Below, in pieces: positions 53,685-63,715 of a stretch of DNA of 64,000 bases. How positions within the stretch are numbered: the first letter of the stretch is position 1; every line of letters starts with the position of its first letter. Origin of the DNA: Paralithodes platypus (lineage: Eukaryota > Arthropoda > Malacostraca > Decapoda > Lithodidae); assembly GCA_032716605.1 (NCBI GenBank), contig CM064538.1:20045682-20109681 (forward strand), written 5' to 3'. The position numbers and the translations under genes were made by a program. The notes under the pieces were generated by a model. It saw only the letters and a list, made by a program, of their open reading frames with translations, was not told the DNA's origin and searched no databases.

Positions 53685-53920
53685 TTAAGGGGGGAGGGGC
53701 GGATTTATTTGCTCATTTATGTATCTTTTTGTCATTTTTCTAGTTTCCTCCCTAGACCTCCATCAAACTTTAAAAAAAAAAAAAAAAAAAAAATCGATTA
53801 GATCCTCCTTCTAGATTAATGTGTACATTTTTCGGTCAAAACAAATGTCCCGGTCAAGTGTGTCGATTTTAAGACCTTTCACCTCATTTCTTTGGTGGAG
53901 GTCTAGGGAGCAAGCTAAAT
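53685..53920. mobile_element. TTAA element, family A, copy 17 (rearranged)
   Basis: TTAAGGGGGGAGGGGCGG and CCTAGACCTCCATCAAACTT in - orientation to the hairpin, then GTGTCGATTTTAAGACC and TGGAGGTCTAGGGAGC in + orientation. It looks like a recombinant or inverted half. An A-run of about 21 lies inside. Confidence 0.7.
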
Positions 53921-53989
53921 CAATATTATTCTGGATAACTTTTTGCACTTTTGGTGATTTTAGGAAGATGTATGGGAGTTAAAGGGCTA

Positions 53990-54086
53990 ATGATAACAAA
54001 ACGTTATTTCGTCTGGTCCCTAGAGGTCCTTTCTAAGCTGAATACAATAGTCTAACGTTAGCCAGAAAACAATATAAATAGTGCCT
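53990..54086 (-). repeat. Family C unit
   Basis: AGAGGTCCTTTCTAAGCTGA, ATACAATAGTCTAACGTTAG, CCAGAAAACA. Confidence 0.65.
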
Positions 54087-54124
54087 TTATTTTTGTATTT
54101 ATTTATTTATTTTCTATGTGAGTG

Positions 54125-54339
54125 TACGGTCGCGCTAATAAGTCATGTCCCAGCTGTCATTACGTTTGGCTTTCTATGTGCTGTATTTATGTCTGTCAGA
54201 TGTTGAATACGGTGGGTAGGTGTAGGAACATGTTTGTATATTTCACTCGATATGAAGAAATGAAGCTTAGACATTACTGATACCAATTATTGATCAAAAC
54301 ATACTTGGTGCCGAGACATGACTTATTAGCGCGACTGTA
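54125..54339 (-). mobile_element. Mariner-type MITE M, copy 3
   Basis: TACGGTCGCGCTAATAAGTC to GACTTATTAGCGCGACTGTA: best-preserved terminal inverted repeats of the three copies, bounded by TA. Orientation is opposite to copies 1 and 2. Confidence 0.9.
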
Positions 54340-54456
54340 CATCCTTGGTATAGTGAAGTGGCCAATTCTCTAAAAACTTGGGTCTGGTCGTCTCTGAATT
54401 ATATCGTTTATAAGAATTCCACCATTACCAAAACAAAAAAAACTCCGCGTTCAGCC

Positions 54457-54624
54457 TAATTACCGACATCAGTGCAAAATAGCGCTGAAAATTACCGACA
54501 TCAGTGCAAAATAGCGCTGACAATTACCGACATCAGTGCAAAATAGCGCTGAAAATTACCGACATCAGTACAAAATAGCGCTGACAATTACCGACATCAG
54601 TACAAAATAGCGCTGACAATTAGC
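54457..54624. repeat. 32-bp tandem repeat, five units
   Basis: AATTACCGACATCAGTGCAA with AATAGCGCTGAC; one-base variants at two positions. Confidence 0.93.
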
Positions 54625-54682
54625 CAGAATACAGTGTTTGCGATTCAAGAGTTGCCGGAACAATCGGTTATGTGCATTTCCC

Positions 54683-55081
54683 TTAAGGGAGCCCACCTCG
54701 CTTTTTTTATCTTTATCTTTCTCTCCCTCTCTCTTTGGCTTGTATCCATTCGGCCCCATTCAGCCTACTGTGTTAAGACGTTTACCCCCATCCAGGTATC
54801 AATATTTTCTTGGCGAGCGGTAGCGAGCCATCATATATATATTTTGGTTTTGCCATCAAGCTAAATTTGTACATTTTTCGATAGAAAAATTTCGCCTGCG
54901 AAGCCGGATTTCTCCATACAATGCTGGCTCGCTATCGCTCGCCAGGAAGAAATCAACACCTGGATGGGGATAAACGTCTTAAAACAGTTGGCTGAATGGA
55001 GCCGAATGGATAAAAGCCAGAGAAAGAGAAAAGGAGAGGAAGATAAACAAAACAAAAACCGGTGCCCCCCCCCCCCCTTAA
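54683..55081. mobile_element. TTAA element, family B, copy 6
   Basis: TTAAGGGAGCCCACCTCG at the left, a C-run and CCCCCTTAA at the right. Arms (GGCTTGTATCCATTCGGCCC against GAGCCGAATGGATAAAAGCC) and core are present. Confidence 0.88.
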
Positions 55082-55215
55082 CTAGTACTCGGGGAAAATG
55101 ACCTAAGACAATACATACAGAATACAAATGGACTTAGGTATATATTAAGTCTGTATTATTTTATATTAATAGGTCCAAGTATTGCAATTAAACAAAAAAT
55201 GTTTGTCACAATAGG

Positions 55216-55550
55216 TTAAGGGGAGGTTTTTAGTTGATTCCCTAGACTTCCATCAAGCTTAAAATTACTCCCCCTTGACCCCATTTCATGATAAATGTGT
55301 ACATTTTTCGGTAGAAAAATTTCCCTGCCAAAGGCCGGTTCCCCTTAAATTACAGGCTCGCTATCGCTCGCCAGGAAAAAAATCGATACCTAAATGGCAC
55401 GAATGGTCTTAAAATTGACAGAAATGGGGGAGGGTTCTTAAAATCGCCAAACTAATGGAGCAAGCGTCTTTAAATCTCACAAGCAATGGGGCTAAACATG
55501 AGGGAGAAAGAGGTTCAGAAAAAATCCTCCAGGTGGAAATCTCCCCTTAA
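55216..55550 (-). mobile_element. TTAA element, family A, copy 18
   Basis: TTAAGGGGAGGTTTTTAG at the left, GGAAATCTCCCCTTAA at the right. Complete. Confidence 0.9.
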
Positions 55551-55642
55551 CTTAGATTACGTTAGGTTACGATAGGTTTTACATAAATGGTGTGCTATTT
55601 TCCCTCACATTCGGTTAAATCCTTTCTGTACGATGACAATGG

Positions 55643-55690
55643 TTGAGGGGGGGGGGGGTCACCTGCTTTTTTTTCCTCTTTCTCTATATA
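55643..55690. repeat. TTAA element, family B, end fragment
   Basis: TTGAGGGGGG, G-run and GGTCACCTGCTTTTTTTT only, then cut by a TA-rich stretch. Confidence 0.55.
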
Positions 55691-55859
55691 TACATAAATA
55701 TACTGTATAATACATAAAGATAATGAACCTACCCAAAGAAAATATATCCCATAACCTAACTAATCAAATATATATAATATAATATAAATATGTAAATCAA
55801 GATAATGAACCTACCCTGCCCCATAAACACCCACCCCCACACCCTCACCCTCACTGAAC

Positions 55860-55935
55860 CCTCGACGTACACACACACACACACACACACACAAACAAAC
55901 AGACACACATGTATACACACACACACACACGCACA
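55860..55935. repeat. (CA)n tract
   Basis: CA with AAACAAACAGA and ATGTATA interruptions. 55691-55860 is AT-rich and holds a diverged direct repeat (GATAATGAACCTACCC at 55719 and 55800). Confidence 0.92.
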
Positions 55936-55943
55936 GGTCTAAG

Positions 55944-56084
55944 ATGCCAAGTGCTAAAAGTGTCCCTGTACGTCATGGCCTTATAGTTGACACCGGGGGT
56001 GGGGGGGGACTTGGCGCCACTACTCTCTATACTATACCTCCTACTGTACGGCCAAAGTCAAGAGTTCGCCGCCGAAAACCTTGA
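55944..56084 (+). CDS. Small open frame in a GC-rich island (46 codons, uncertain)
   Basis: ATG at 55944 opens a 46-codon frame to TGA at 56082-56084: MPSAKSVPVRHGLIVDT, a Gly run, then PTVRPKSRVRRRKP with a basic end. The island 55940-56120 is unique, CpG-containing and unlike its AT-rich surroundings. The - strand at 56115-56044 also has a coding-like frame (FLDITRTIIKVFGGELLTLA, then a stop). Only one, if either, can be real. No family recognised and no convincing splice sites. Confidence 0.2.
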   Translation: MPSAKSVPVRHGLIVDTGGGGGLGATTLYTIPPTVRPKSRVRRRKP

Positions 56085-56152
56085 TGATCGTGCGCGTGAT
56101 GTCCAGAAAGGGGGACGTTAATTTTTATTTATTTGATAGTAACTTAATTAAA

Positions 56153-56360
56153 CCCTTGAGGATAAAGACGCGTTTTAGCAGTTACTTCTGGCTATTATTG
56201 GAAAATGTATAGCTTAGGAAAGGTCTTCTGCAATCAAAGGGGTAAAGTCCAAATCAATTAACCTTTTGACTCACGAAGATCCCTATTTCTAATTAATAAA
56301 AATTTCTAATGATAGCCAGAATAAACTGTCAACATGCATCGTAATTCTCAAGCGGTTAAC
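56153..56360. repeat. Family C inverted dimer
   Basis: A + unit from TTAAACCCTTGAGGATAAAG to CAAAGGGGTAAA and a - unit from TTAACCTTTTGACTCACG to TCTCAAGCGGTTAA, joined tail to tail. Confidence 0.75.
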
Positions 56361-56424
56361 ATGACACCATTTACGATCATGGTTTTTGTCGAACTGTTGA
56401 ATTGGACTGTATCCCTTCCTCGAG

Positions 56425-56517
56425 CCTCCTCTTCCCCGTATTTCTCTCGTGTCTGGGGTCACACGCGATTTGGGGCCCCTTACGTAATGGTTGGCTACCT
56501 AGTGGGTATCTGCATCG
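56425..56517 (+). CDS. Candidate exon, membrane segment (possibly acyltransferase-3/NRF-6-like)
   Basis: A pyrimidine-rich tract ending CGAG precedes, and a GTATAT donor follows, 93 bases that need one base from the previous exon and leave one. That phase agrees with the exon at 41147. It reads SSSPYFSRVWGHTRFGAPYV, then MVGYLVGICI, hydrophobic at its end. R-F-G-A-P-Y followed by G-x-x-G spacing recalls the RxxPYxxGxxxG segment of NRF-6/acyltransferase-3 proteins, with one extra residue. The acceptor is not strong. It could be a pseudo-exon, or belong to another gene. Confidence 0.3.
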
Positions 56518-56621
56518 GTATATTTATTGACATGTACAGTTGCCCTCATAATTTCGCCTGTTCCTCTCCGTGACAATGCGCATGGTTGAATTACGAGTGC
56601 TGTTTGTCTTGCAGTGGTTAA

Positions 56622-56624
<3 letters not shown>

Positions 56625-56671
<47 letters not shown>

Positions 56672-56768
56672 TACATACATACATACATACATACATACAT
56701 ACATACATACATACATACATACATACATACATACATACATACATACATACATACACACACGCACATAC
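56625..56768. repeat. (CA)n then (CATA)n microsatellite
   Basis: CA to about 56666, then CATA tetramers to 56752, then CA. Confidence 0.97.
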
Positions 56769-56947
56769 ACACGCATTATATACTACTACCAATATCTATA
56801 ATAATATTTTTTTTTTTAATTGAATTGATTTAAATAGTCCACTGATTAAAAGAAATCACACTCGCAATTCATTCATACTAATTTTACTTTCATACATACG
56901 ATCACGAAGAACAACATAACTTATGTGAGCAACTGTAGCTACACTAT

Positions 56948-57075
56948 TTAAGGGGGTAGTGCTTGGTTTTTGGTCTATATATTTATTTATTAATATATTT
57001 TGAGTTTCCTCGCTAGACCTCCATCAAGCTTAGGAAAACACCCGCTAGACCCCCCTTTCAAGATAAATGTGAACT

Positions 57076-57113
<38 letters not shown>

Positions 57114-57313
57114 CTAAAATTAGAGGCTCGCTATTGCTCGCCAGGAAAAAATCGACACCTAAAGGGCACGAAAGGTCTTAATATTGACAACAAAATGAGG
57201 CGAAAGGTCTCAAAATCGCCAAACTAACGGAATGAACGTCTTAAAATCTCAAAACTAATATGCTAAATATGAGGGAGAAGAGGGTCCATAAAAAGCTAGT
57301 GCTACCCCCTTAA
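56948..57313 (-). mobile_element. TTAA element, family A, copy 19, with T-run at the hairpin
   Basis: TTAAGGGGGTAGTGCTTGG at the left and AGTGCTACCCCCTTAA at the right: an end variant shared with copies 20 and 22. A T-run of about 40 at 57077-57112 replaces the GGCCGAAGGCC palindrome. Confidence 0.88.
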
Positions 57314-57500
57314 GTGAAACGATTAATTTGTAACATGATGATACATATAAAAGTGTGTCAATTGGTTATGTGTTGTAATATGAACACACACACGACCCGA
57401 ACACTTATCATGTGTTATATATATATATATATTTTTTTTTATAATTTAAATGTTCAGTTTTTACGGTGTATCTGTCTGTCTTTGTGTCTTATCTTTCAGC

Positions 57501-57868
57501 TTAAGGGGGTACTATTCGCTTTTTATGGACCCCCTTCTCCTTCATGTTTAGCATACTAGTTTTGAGGTTTTAAGACGTTCGTTCCGTTAGTTTGGCGATT
57601 TTTAGACCTTTCGCTTCATTTTTTATCAATATTAAGACCTTTCGTGCCCTTTAGGTGTCGATTTTTTCCAGGCGAGCGATAGCAAGCCTCAAATTTGAGA
57701 AAGAACCGGCCTTCGGTCGGAATTTTTTTTTACCGAAAAATTTACAAATTTATCTTGAAAAGTGGTCTAGGGGGTGTTATTCTAAGCTTGATGGAGGTCT
57801 AGCGAAGAACCTCAAAAATAAATAGATAAATACATATATGGACCAAAAACCAAGCACTACCTCCTTAA
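57501..57868 (+). mobile_element. TTAA element, family A, copy 20
   Basis: TTAAGGGGGTACTATTCG at the left and AGCACTACCTCCTTAA at the right. Opposite orientation to copy 19. Right TTAA shared with copy 21. Confidence 0.88.
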
Positions 57869-58260
57869 GGGGAGATTTCCACTTGAGGGATTTTCACTTG
57901 AGGGATTTTCACTTGAGGGATTTTCACTTGAGGGATTTTCACTTGAGGGATTTTTTTCTTTACCCCTTTGTTCCTCATGTTTAGCCCCATTGCTTTTGAT
58001 ATTTTAAGACGTTCGCCCCATTACTTTGGCGATTTTAAGAACTTTCACCCCATTTATGTCGCTTTTAAGACCTTTTGTCCCATTTAGGTGTCGATTTTTT
58101 CCTGGCGAGCGATAGCGAGCCTGTAATTTAAGAGGAACCGGCCGTCGGCCGGGAAATTTTTCTACCGAAAAATGTACAAATTTATCTTGAAAGGGGGTCA
58201 AGGGAGTGTAATTTCAAGCTTGATGGAAGTCTAGGAAACACACTAAAAACCTCCCCTTAA
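57865..58260 (+). mobile_element. TTAA element, family A, copy 21, with internal 16-bp repeat
   Basis: TTAAGGGGAGATTTCCACTT at the left and ACCTCCCCTTAA at the right. The subterminal CACTTGAGGGATTTTC is repeated five times at 57888-57950. Confidence 0.9.
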
Positions 58261-58446
58261 CTATCGCTTTATGTCTGTCTGTTTGTATGTCTGTCTGTTT
58301 GTCTGTCTACCTGTTTGTTTGCATTTGGCTGTCTGTAGTCGGATGTAGATTTATGTATGCATCATTTGTTTGTTTGACTATTATCGCTACAAATACCGTA
58401 TTTGTTTTATAATATGTGAGTGTGTGTCAACTCATATCAGTCTGCA

Positions 58447-58823
58447 TTAAGAGGGTAGTACTCGCATTTTCTGGGCCCCCTTCTCTCTTATTTTTAGCAT
58501 ATTAATGTTGAGGTTTTAAGACGCTCGTTCGGTTATTTTGGAGATTTTGAGACCTTTCGCCTCATTTTGTTGCCAACATTTTAGACCTTTCGTGCCATTT
58601 AGGTGTCGAAATTTTCCTGGCGAGCGATAGCGAGCCTGTATTTTTAGAAGGAAACGGCCTTCGGCTGGGAAATTTTTCGACTGCAAAATGGAAAAAAAAA
58701 TCTTGAAAAGGGGTCTAGGGGTGTTTTTATAAGCTTGATGGAGGTCTAGCGAGTAAAACTAAAACATACATCAATACATACATACATATATAGACCCAAA
58801 ACCAAGCACTCTACCCCCTTTAA
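58447..58823 (+). mobile_element. TTAA element, family A, copy 22
   Basis: TTAAGAGGGTAGTACTCG at the left and CACTCTACCCCCTTTAA at the right. Diverged core (GGCCTTCGGCTGG). Confidence 0.86.
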
Positions 58824-58871
58824 TACCTTGAATTGTAAGCATGATGATTTGCACTCAATTTATGCTTCTCA

Positions 58872-59206
58872 TTAAGGGGAGATATCCACTTGAGGGACTT
58901 TTTTCTTGACCCCTTTCTCCTTCATGTTTAGCCCCATTGCTTTTGAGATTTTAAGACGTTTGCCCCATTAGTTTGGTGATTTTTAAGAATTTCCGCCCCA
59001 TTCTGTCAATTTTAAGACCTTTCGTGCCATTTAGGTGTCGATATTATCCTGGCGAGCGATAGCGAGCCTGTAATTTAAGAGTAAGCGGCCTTCGGCCGGG
59101 ACATTTTTCTACCGAAAAATGTACAAATTTATCTTGAAAGGGGGTCAGGGGGTGAAATTTTAAGATTGCTGGAGGAGTAGGAAACAAACTAGAAACCTCC
59201 CCTTAA
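58872..59206 (+). mobile_element. TTAA element, family A, copy 23
   Basis: TTAAGGGGAGATATCCACTT at the left and AAACCTCCCCTTAA at the right, complete and close to copies 2 and 21. 59207-59515 is AT-rich with no recognisable feature. Confidence 0.9.
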
Positions 59207-59516
59207 ACCTCCAGCAGACTCACTATTTGAACACTTATTTGATCATCTCAATAATATTATTATGTTTCCAATCTCCTTTAATATTCTACACTGCTCTTTA
59301 AATACGAAAGATCAATTTTATAGTTGAATTTATTATAATGTATCGATACAGTTGGTTGAATAATATATGTCACTGTATCATGATCAATTTGTTCACTTAT
59401 GCTTCAAATTAGGGAGACGTAAATTATGCCAGACATTACGGTGTTTTGAAATGGTCGGTCTATAATGTTTGTATTTGTTTTCTGTTCATAATGTTATATC
59501 AATGCTATCCATGATA

Positions 59517-59517
59517 T

Positions 59518-59598
<81 letters not shown>
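59517..59598. repeat. (GA)n microsatellite
   Basis: GA with a single GC change. Confidence 0.97.
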
Positions 59599-59602
<4 letters not shown>

Positions 59603-59722
59603 ATGTTATTGTTATTGTGTATATATTATGTTTTTAAATATTTCCTCTCTTTCCCTTCTTCCTTCCATCTTTCGGTTTTGAGGTCGTAGTTCCTGCTCGA
59701 GTGACAGGGTATACAGTATATG

Positions 59723-60090
59723 TTAAGGGAGCCCACCTCGCTTTTTTTATCTCTCTCTCTTTGGCTTGTATCCATTCGGCCCATTCAGCCTACTATTTTA
59801 TGACGTTTACCCCCATCCAGGTGTCAATATTTTCCTGGCGAGCGGTAGCGAGCCAGCATATATATATATTTGTTTTGACAGCAAGCTAAATTTGTAAATT
59901 TTTCGATAGAAAAATATCTCCGGCGAAGCTGGATTTCTCCATACAATGCTGGCTCGCTATCGCTCGCCAGGATGAAATCGACACCTGGATGGGGATAATC
60001 GTCTTAAAACAGTTGGCTGAATAGGGCCAAATACAAGCCAGGGAAAGCGAGAAAAGGAGAGAAAACTAAAAAAAAGCCGGTGACCCCCCT
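59723..60090. mobile_element. TTAA element, family B, copy 7
   Basis: TTAAGGGAGCCCACCTCG at the left, as in copy 6; right end GGTGACCCCCCTGG with the TTAA lost. Arms and core present. Confidence 0.86.
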
Positions 60091-60144
60091 GGTGCCAGGA
60101 AGTGTTGAGTACATCGCTTACTATAATACTGTCACTGCTATAAC

Positions 60145-60147
<3 letters not shown>

Positions 60148-60219
<72 letters not shown>
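60148..60219. repeat. (CA)n microsatellite
   Basis: Pure CA, about 36 units. 60220-60510 is AT-rich unique sequence with no gene recognised. Confidence 0.97.
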
Positions 60220-60222
<3 letters not shown>

Positions 60223-60736
60223 GTATACTATTAATAATGTGTATTATATTTAACAATTCCTTTATGTCTGCTTACTTATTATTCCTTTACACTATATCTG
60301 TTCTATGATATCATATTTTGTATATATTTACGTATTGTCAATATATCTTCTTGATTTAAATATGTGTTTTTTGCACAATCCAACCAGTATAATTATATAT
60401 CTATCACGCGTACAAGAGCTAGTAATTAGGTACTATCCGCTGTTGGTTAATGAGAGAACAGATACATTGACATTACACAGAATAATAGAAATTGCTAAGT
60501 ATAGGAGAGAGAGAGTACAAAGGAGTACAAAGGAGTACAAAGGAAATCAAGCAACAACAGATCTAGTGACCCTTCTAGGTTGCTTGTCCTCCAAAACACT
60601 GAGGATCAAGTGTCCAAACAGTGGTTTAGAGTGGGTAAGGGAACATTGGAAAGGGAACTACTGCCCTGCCACTAACGTGGCAGGACTAGGAAGTTAGTAG
60701 GGGACATATGGGTTAGTAACTGAGGGGAGGATAAAG

Positions 60737-61190
60737 TTATTCATTTACAAACGCAGTCAGTCGCGGGTTTGATGCGAGATATTTGTCTAGGCGGAATTTA
60801 AATGAATCAACGGTGCTGCAGTCTATAACGTCTCGGGGAAGCCCATTCCACAAGTTGACAACTCGATTGAAGAAGAAATTCTTAGATTCGTGCGAGTTAA
60901 AAGATTTACCAATAATTTTGCAACCGTTTCCCCGCGTGTAATTAGATTGGTCGATAGTGAAGTACTTACTACAGTTCATATTGTCGATGCCTTTGATGAT
61001 TTTGAACACTTGAATTAAGTCGCCTCTTAATCTGCGCTGGGTTAAAGGAAATAGATTTAATTCTCTAAGACGCTCTTCGTATGGTTTGTTCTTTAGGCTA
61101 GGTATCATTTTGGTAACTCTACGTTGAACTCGTTCTAGCTTGTTTATATCTTTTTGGTAATAAGGGCACCAGGATTGAACGCAGTATTCC
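60737..61190 (-). pseudogene. Reverse-transcriptase ORF2, C-terminal part (third frame)
   Basis: Continues the reverse transcriptase after a frameshift at about 61194, where CCCTCTCTTCTGG has two extra bases compared with CCCTCTTCTGG in the copy at 10010. Contains IKGIDNMNCSKYFTIDQSNY, NRVVNLWNGLPRDVIDCS and FRLDKYLASNPR before the stop. In the family this is the end of the ORF2 polyprotein. Confidence 0.9.
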
Positions 61191-62580
61191 AGAAGAGAGG
61201 GCGGACTAAGGAATTGTAAAGGGTTAGGATAACTTCTTTGGATTTATGCTCAAATGACCTGCCTATAAAGCCAATTATTTTGTTTGCCTTCTTAACAACT
61301 TCTGAACATTGTTGACTCGGTTTTAGGTTACTCGATATTGTTACTCCCAGATCAGTTTCTCTGTTTACATTCTTAAGCTGAGTGCCATTCATCGAATAGT
61401 TTGCTTTCTCATTTAGGTATCCGATATGTAGTACTTTACATTTATCCGCATTGAAACTCATTTGCCAAATTTGGGCCCAACATGACAATTTATCTAGATT
61501 GTGTTGCATATCGTCAACTTGTTCTTTTGAGAGTACGCTATTTGCAATTTTTGTATCGTCAGCAAATTTTGAGATTGTGCAGGTGAGACCCTCATCTATG
61601 TCGTTGATGTAAATTAGAAAGAGAATTGGTCCTAGTACCGATCCCTGGGGTACCCCGCTACTTACATTGGTCCATTTAGATGCCTTACCGTTTATGACTA
61701 CCCTTTGCTTTCTGTTGCTGAGCCAATTTTCTATCCATTTCAACACACCGTCTTGTATTCCATGCGCTTTTAGTTTTAGCAGTAAACGTTTGTGGGGAAC
61801 TTTGTCAAAGGCCTTTTGAAAATCAAGGTATATAATATCTACAGCTTTACTCTCATCGTAGAGGTTGAGGATATCGTGGAAGAAGTCTAAGAGGTTTGTT
61901 AAACAGGAACGTTTTTTACGAAAGCCGTGTTGAGTATCTTTAAGTATGTTATTTTCCTCCAAGTGATTTACGAGTCTGTCTCGTATGACCGTTTCTAGCA
62001 TTTTACATACAACTGAGGTTAAGCTAATTGGACGATAGTTACTGGGTAGGGATTTGCTGCCTTTTTTGAATATCGGTGTTACGTTGGCTAGCTTCCACTG
62101 ATCAGGCATAGTTCCAGACTGCAAGGATTTATTGAATAGTAATGTCAGTGGTTTGGAGAGCTCATTCTTAGCTTCCTTTAGAACTCTAGGCGAGATTGTA
62201 TCAGGTCCTGGCGTTTTATTTACCTTGAGTTTATCTAAACAATTCAATACTTCTCTCTCTGTAACGGTGATATTGCTTAGAACATCTGAATTATCAATCT
62301 GAATCGGCGATGGTGTAGGGATATCACTGAGGTCTTCTGTTGTAAAAACTGATGCAAAGAAGGTATTGAGGGCATTACTCATTTGTACTTCGTCTTTGGT
62401 GTATTCTCCTTTTTCATCGACTAACGGTCCAACAGTTGAAGTAACTACTTTTTTCTTTCTGATATAACTATAGAATTCTTTCGGGTTTGTTTTACTTTGA
62501 TTCGCAATATGTAACTCTAAGGTCTTTTTACTTTGCTTAATTAACTTTTTGGCTTTGCGTCGTAGCTCTACAAATTTCAC
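61144..62580 (-). pseudogene. Reverse transcriptase of the CR1-like LINE (ORF2, middle)
   Basis: 478 codons with the RT signature set: NYRPISL (181-187), QHGFRKKRSC (217-226), LDFQKAFDK (252-260), GVPQGSVLGP (309-318) and the catalytic FADD (339-342). The preceding part holds FYSYIRKKK (about 37-44) and the TPGPDTISP segment (123-131), usual for CR1/Jockey-group enzymes. It copies element RNA at the nicked target. All catalytic residues are intact; only the flanking frameshifts disable the copy. Confidence 0.92.
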
Positions 62581-62606
62581 CCGTTCTTCGTCATTTTGTG
62601 AGGATT

Positions 62607-63689
62607 TTAATCTATCATTAGCACATTTTTAGCAAGCAGGCAGTTTGAAATATCTTTATTCCACCATTTGGGCTTATTATTATGGCCTGGACGCCGTATT
62701 TTCGATGGTATGCAGTCTTGCACTGCTTTTAGGTAAGTGGTTTCGAATAACTTCCAAGATGTATTTATGTCGTTATTGTTAATTAAAAAGCTCCAGTCAG
62801 TTTCTTTAAACATAGCTCTAAGTTTATGGAAGTTTGCTTTCTTGAAATTAGGGACTTTTTCGATGCTACTATTTGGTTCGTTACTAGTAAACTTTAAAGT
62901 GAAAGTTATCGTACGATGGTCGCTGTTACTGAATTCATCACCAACATTCAAATTCTCTATCAATTCTTCTTTTGTTGCAAGTACAATGTCAAGAACGTTA
63001 TTACCACGGGTCGGCATTCGAACAAATTGATAAAGCGAACTCTCTTGCAAGTTCGTATACAAGTCATGTCCGGAGTGTGAAGTAAGAGTATCGCCCCACT
63101 TGGTCACAGGTAAATTAAAGTCGCCAAAAATTACGGTATCTTGTGAGTTACTTACATCTGCAATTTGTTCGTAAATTTCTCGGTCAGTTTGCACTGATTG
63201 AGCTGGAGGTCTGTATATTAACGCAAGTATTATTTTTGTACCTTTATTATTCTTTATTAGCACAAAAGATGTGTCGACGTTCACAATTTGAGGTTTTGAC
63301 ACGAGGGTCGGGTTAAGACTTTCTTTGATATAAAATAAAACGCCACCTCCATTTTTATTTATTCGGCTGTTCTCAAACATTACATAACCGGGAAGTGAAT
63401 ACTCTGCTAAAAAGTCTCTATCTTGTGTATTGAGCCAAGATTCTGTTATGCCAATCACATCATAATTTTCTGTAAACACTAGTTCCTCTAAATCTGAAAA
63501 TTTATTGCGTATGCTACGAGCGTTTGCATAGAAAACCTTTAAAGTTGCGGATTTAGAACTCGCAGATCGTTCTTTCATCGAATTTTTGGTTCTGGTCGGA
63601 TCTACATTTACATTCATGGCTGTCCTCGGTCCTCGGTCGTTATCCCTGACGGTTTTGAATTTGGGTCGTGTTGGTGGAGCTTTATCCAA
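62607..63689 (-). pseudogene. APE-type endonuclease of the CR1-like LINE (ORF2, N-terminal)
   Basis: 360 codons. Motifs in order: NARS (56-59), ITESWL (81-86), YRPPAQS (159-165), GDFNLP (189-194), SDHR (256-259). These are the Mg-binding and catalytic positions of the exonuclease III/APE fold used to nick target DNA. It opens 27 bases downstream of the ORF1 stop. It loses frame near 62625, where the sequence should continue into the RT domain; a one-base shift rejoins it. Confidence 0.92.
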
Positions 63690-63715
63690 ATTCGCGGTTC
63701 TTGACGGATTAGTAT

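Noticed and set aside
10858..59206. GC palindromes followed by T-rich sequence read as intrinsic terminators
   Set aside because: The hairpins belong to repeated mobile elements in a eukaryotic genome; bacterial terminator logic does not apply.
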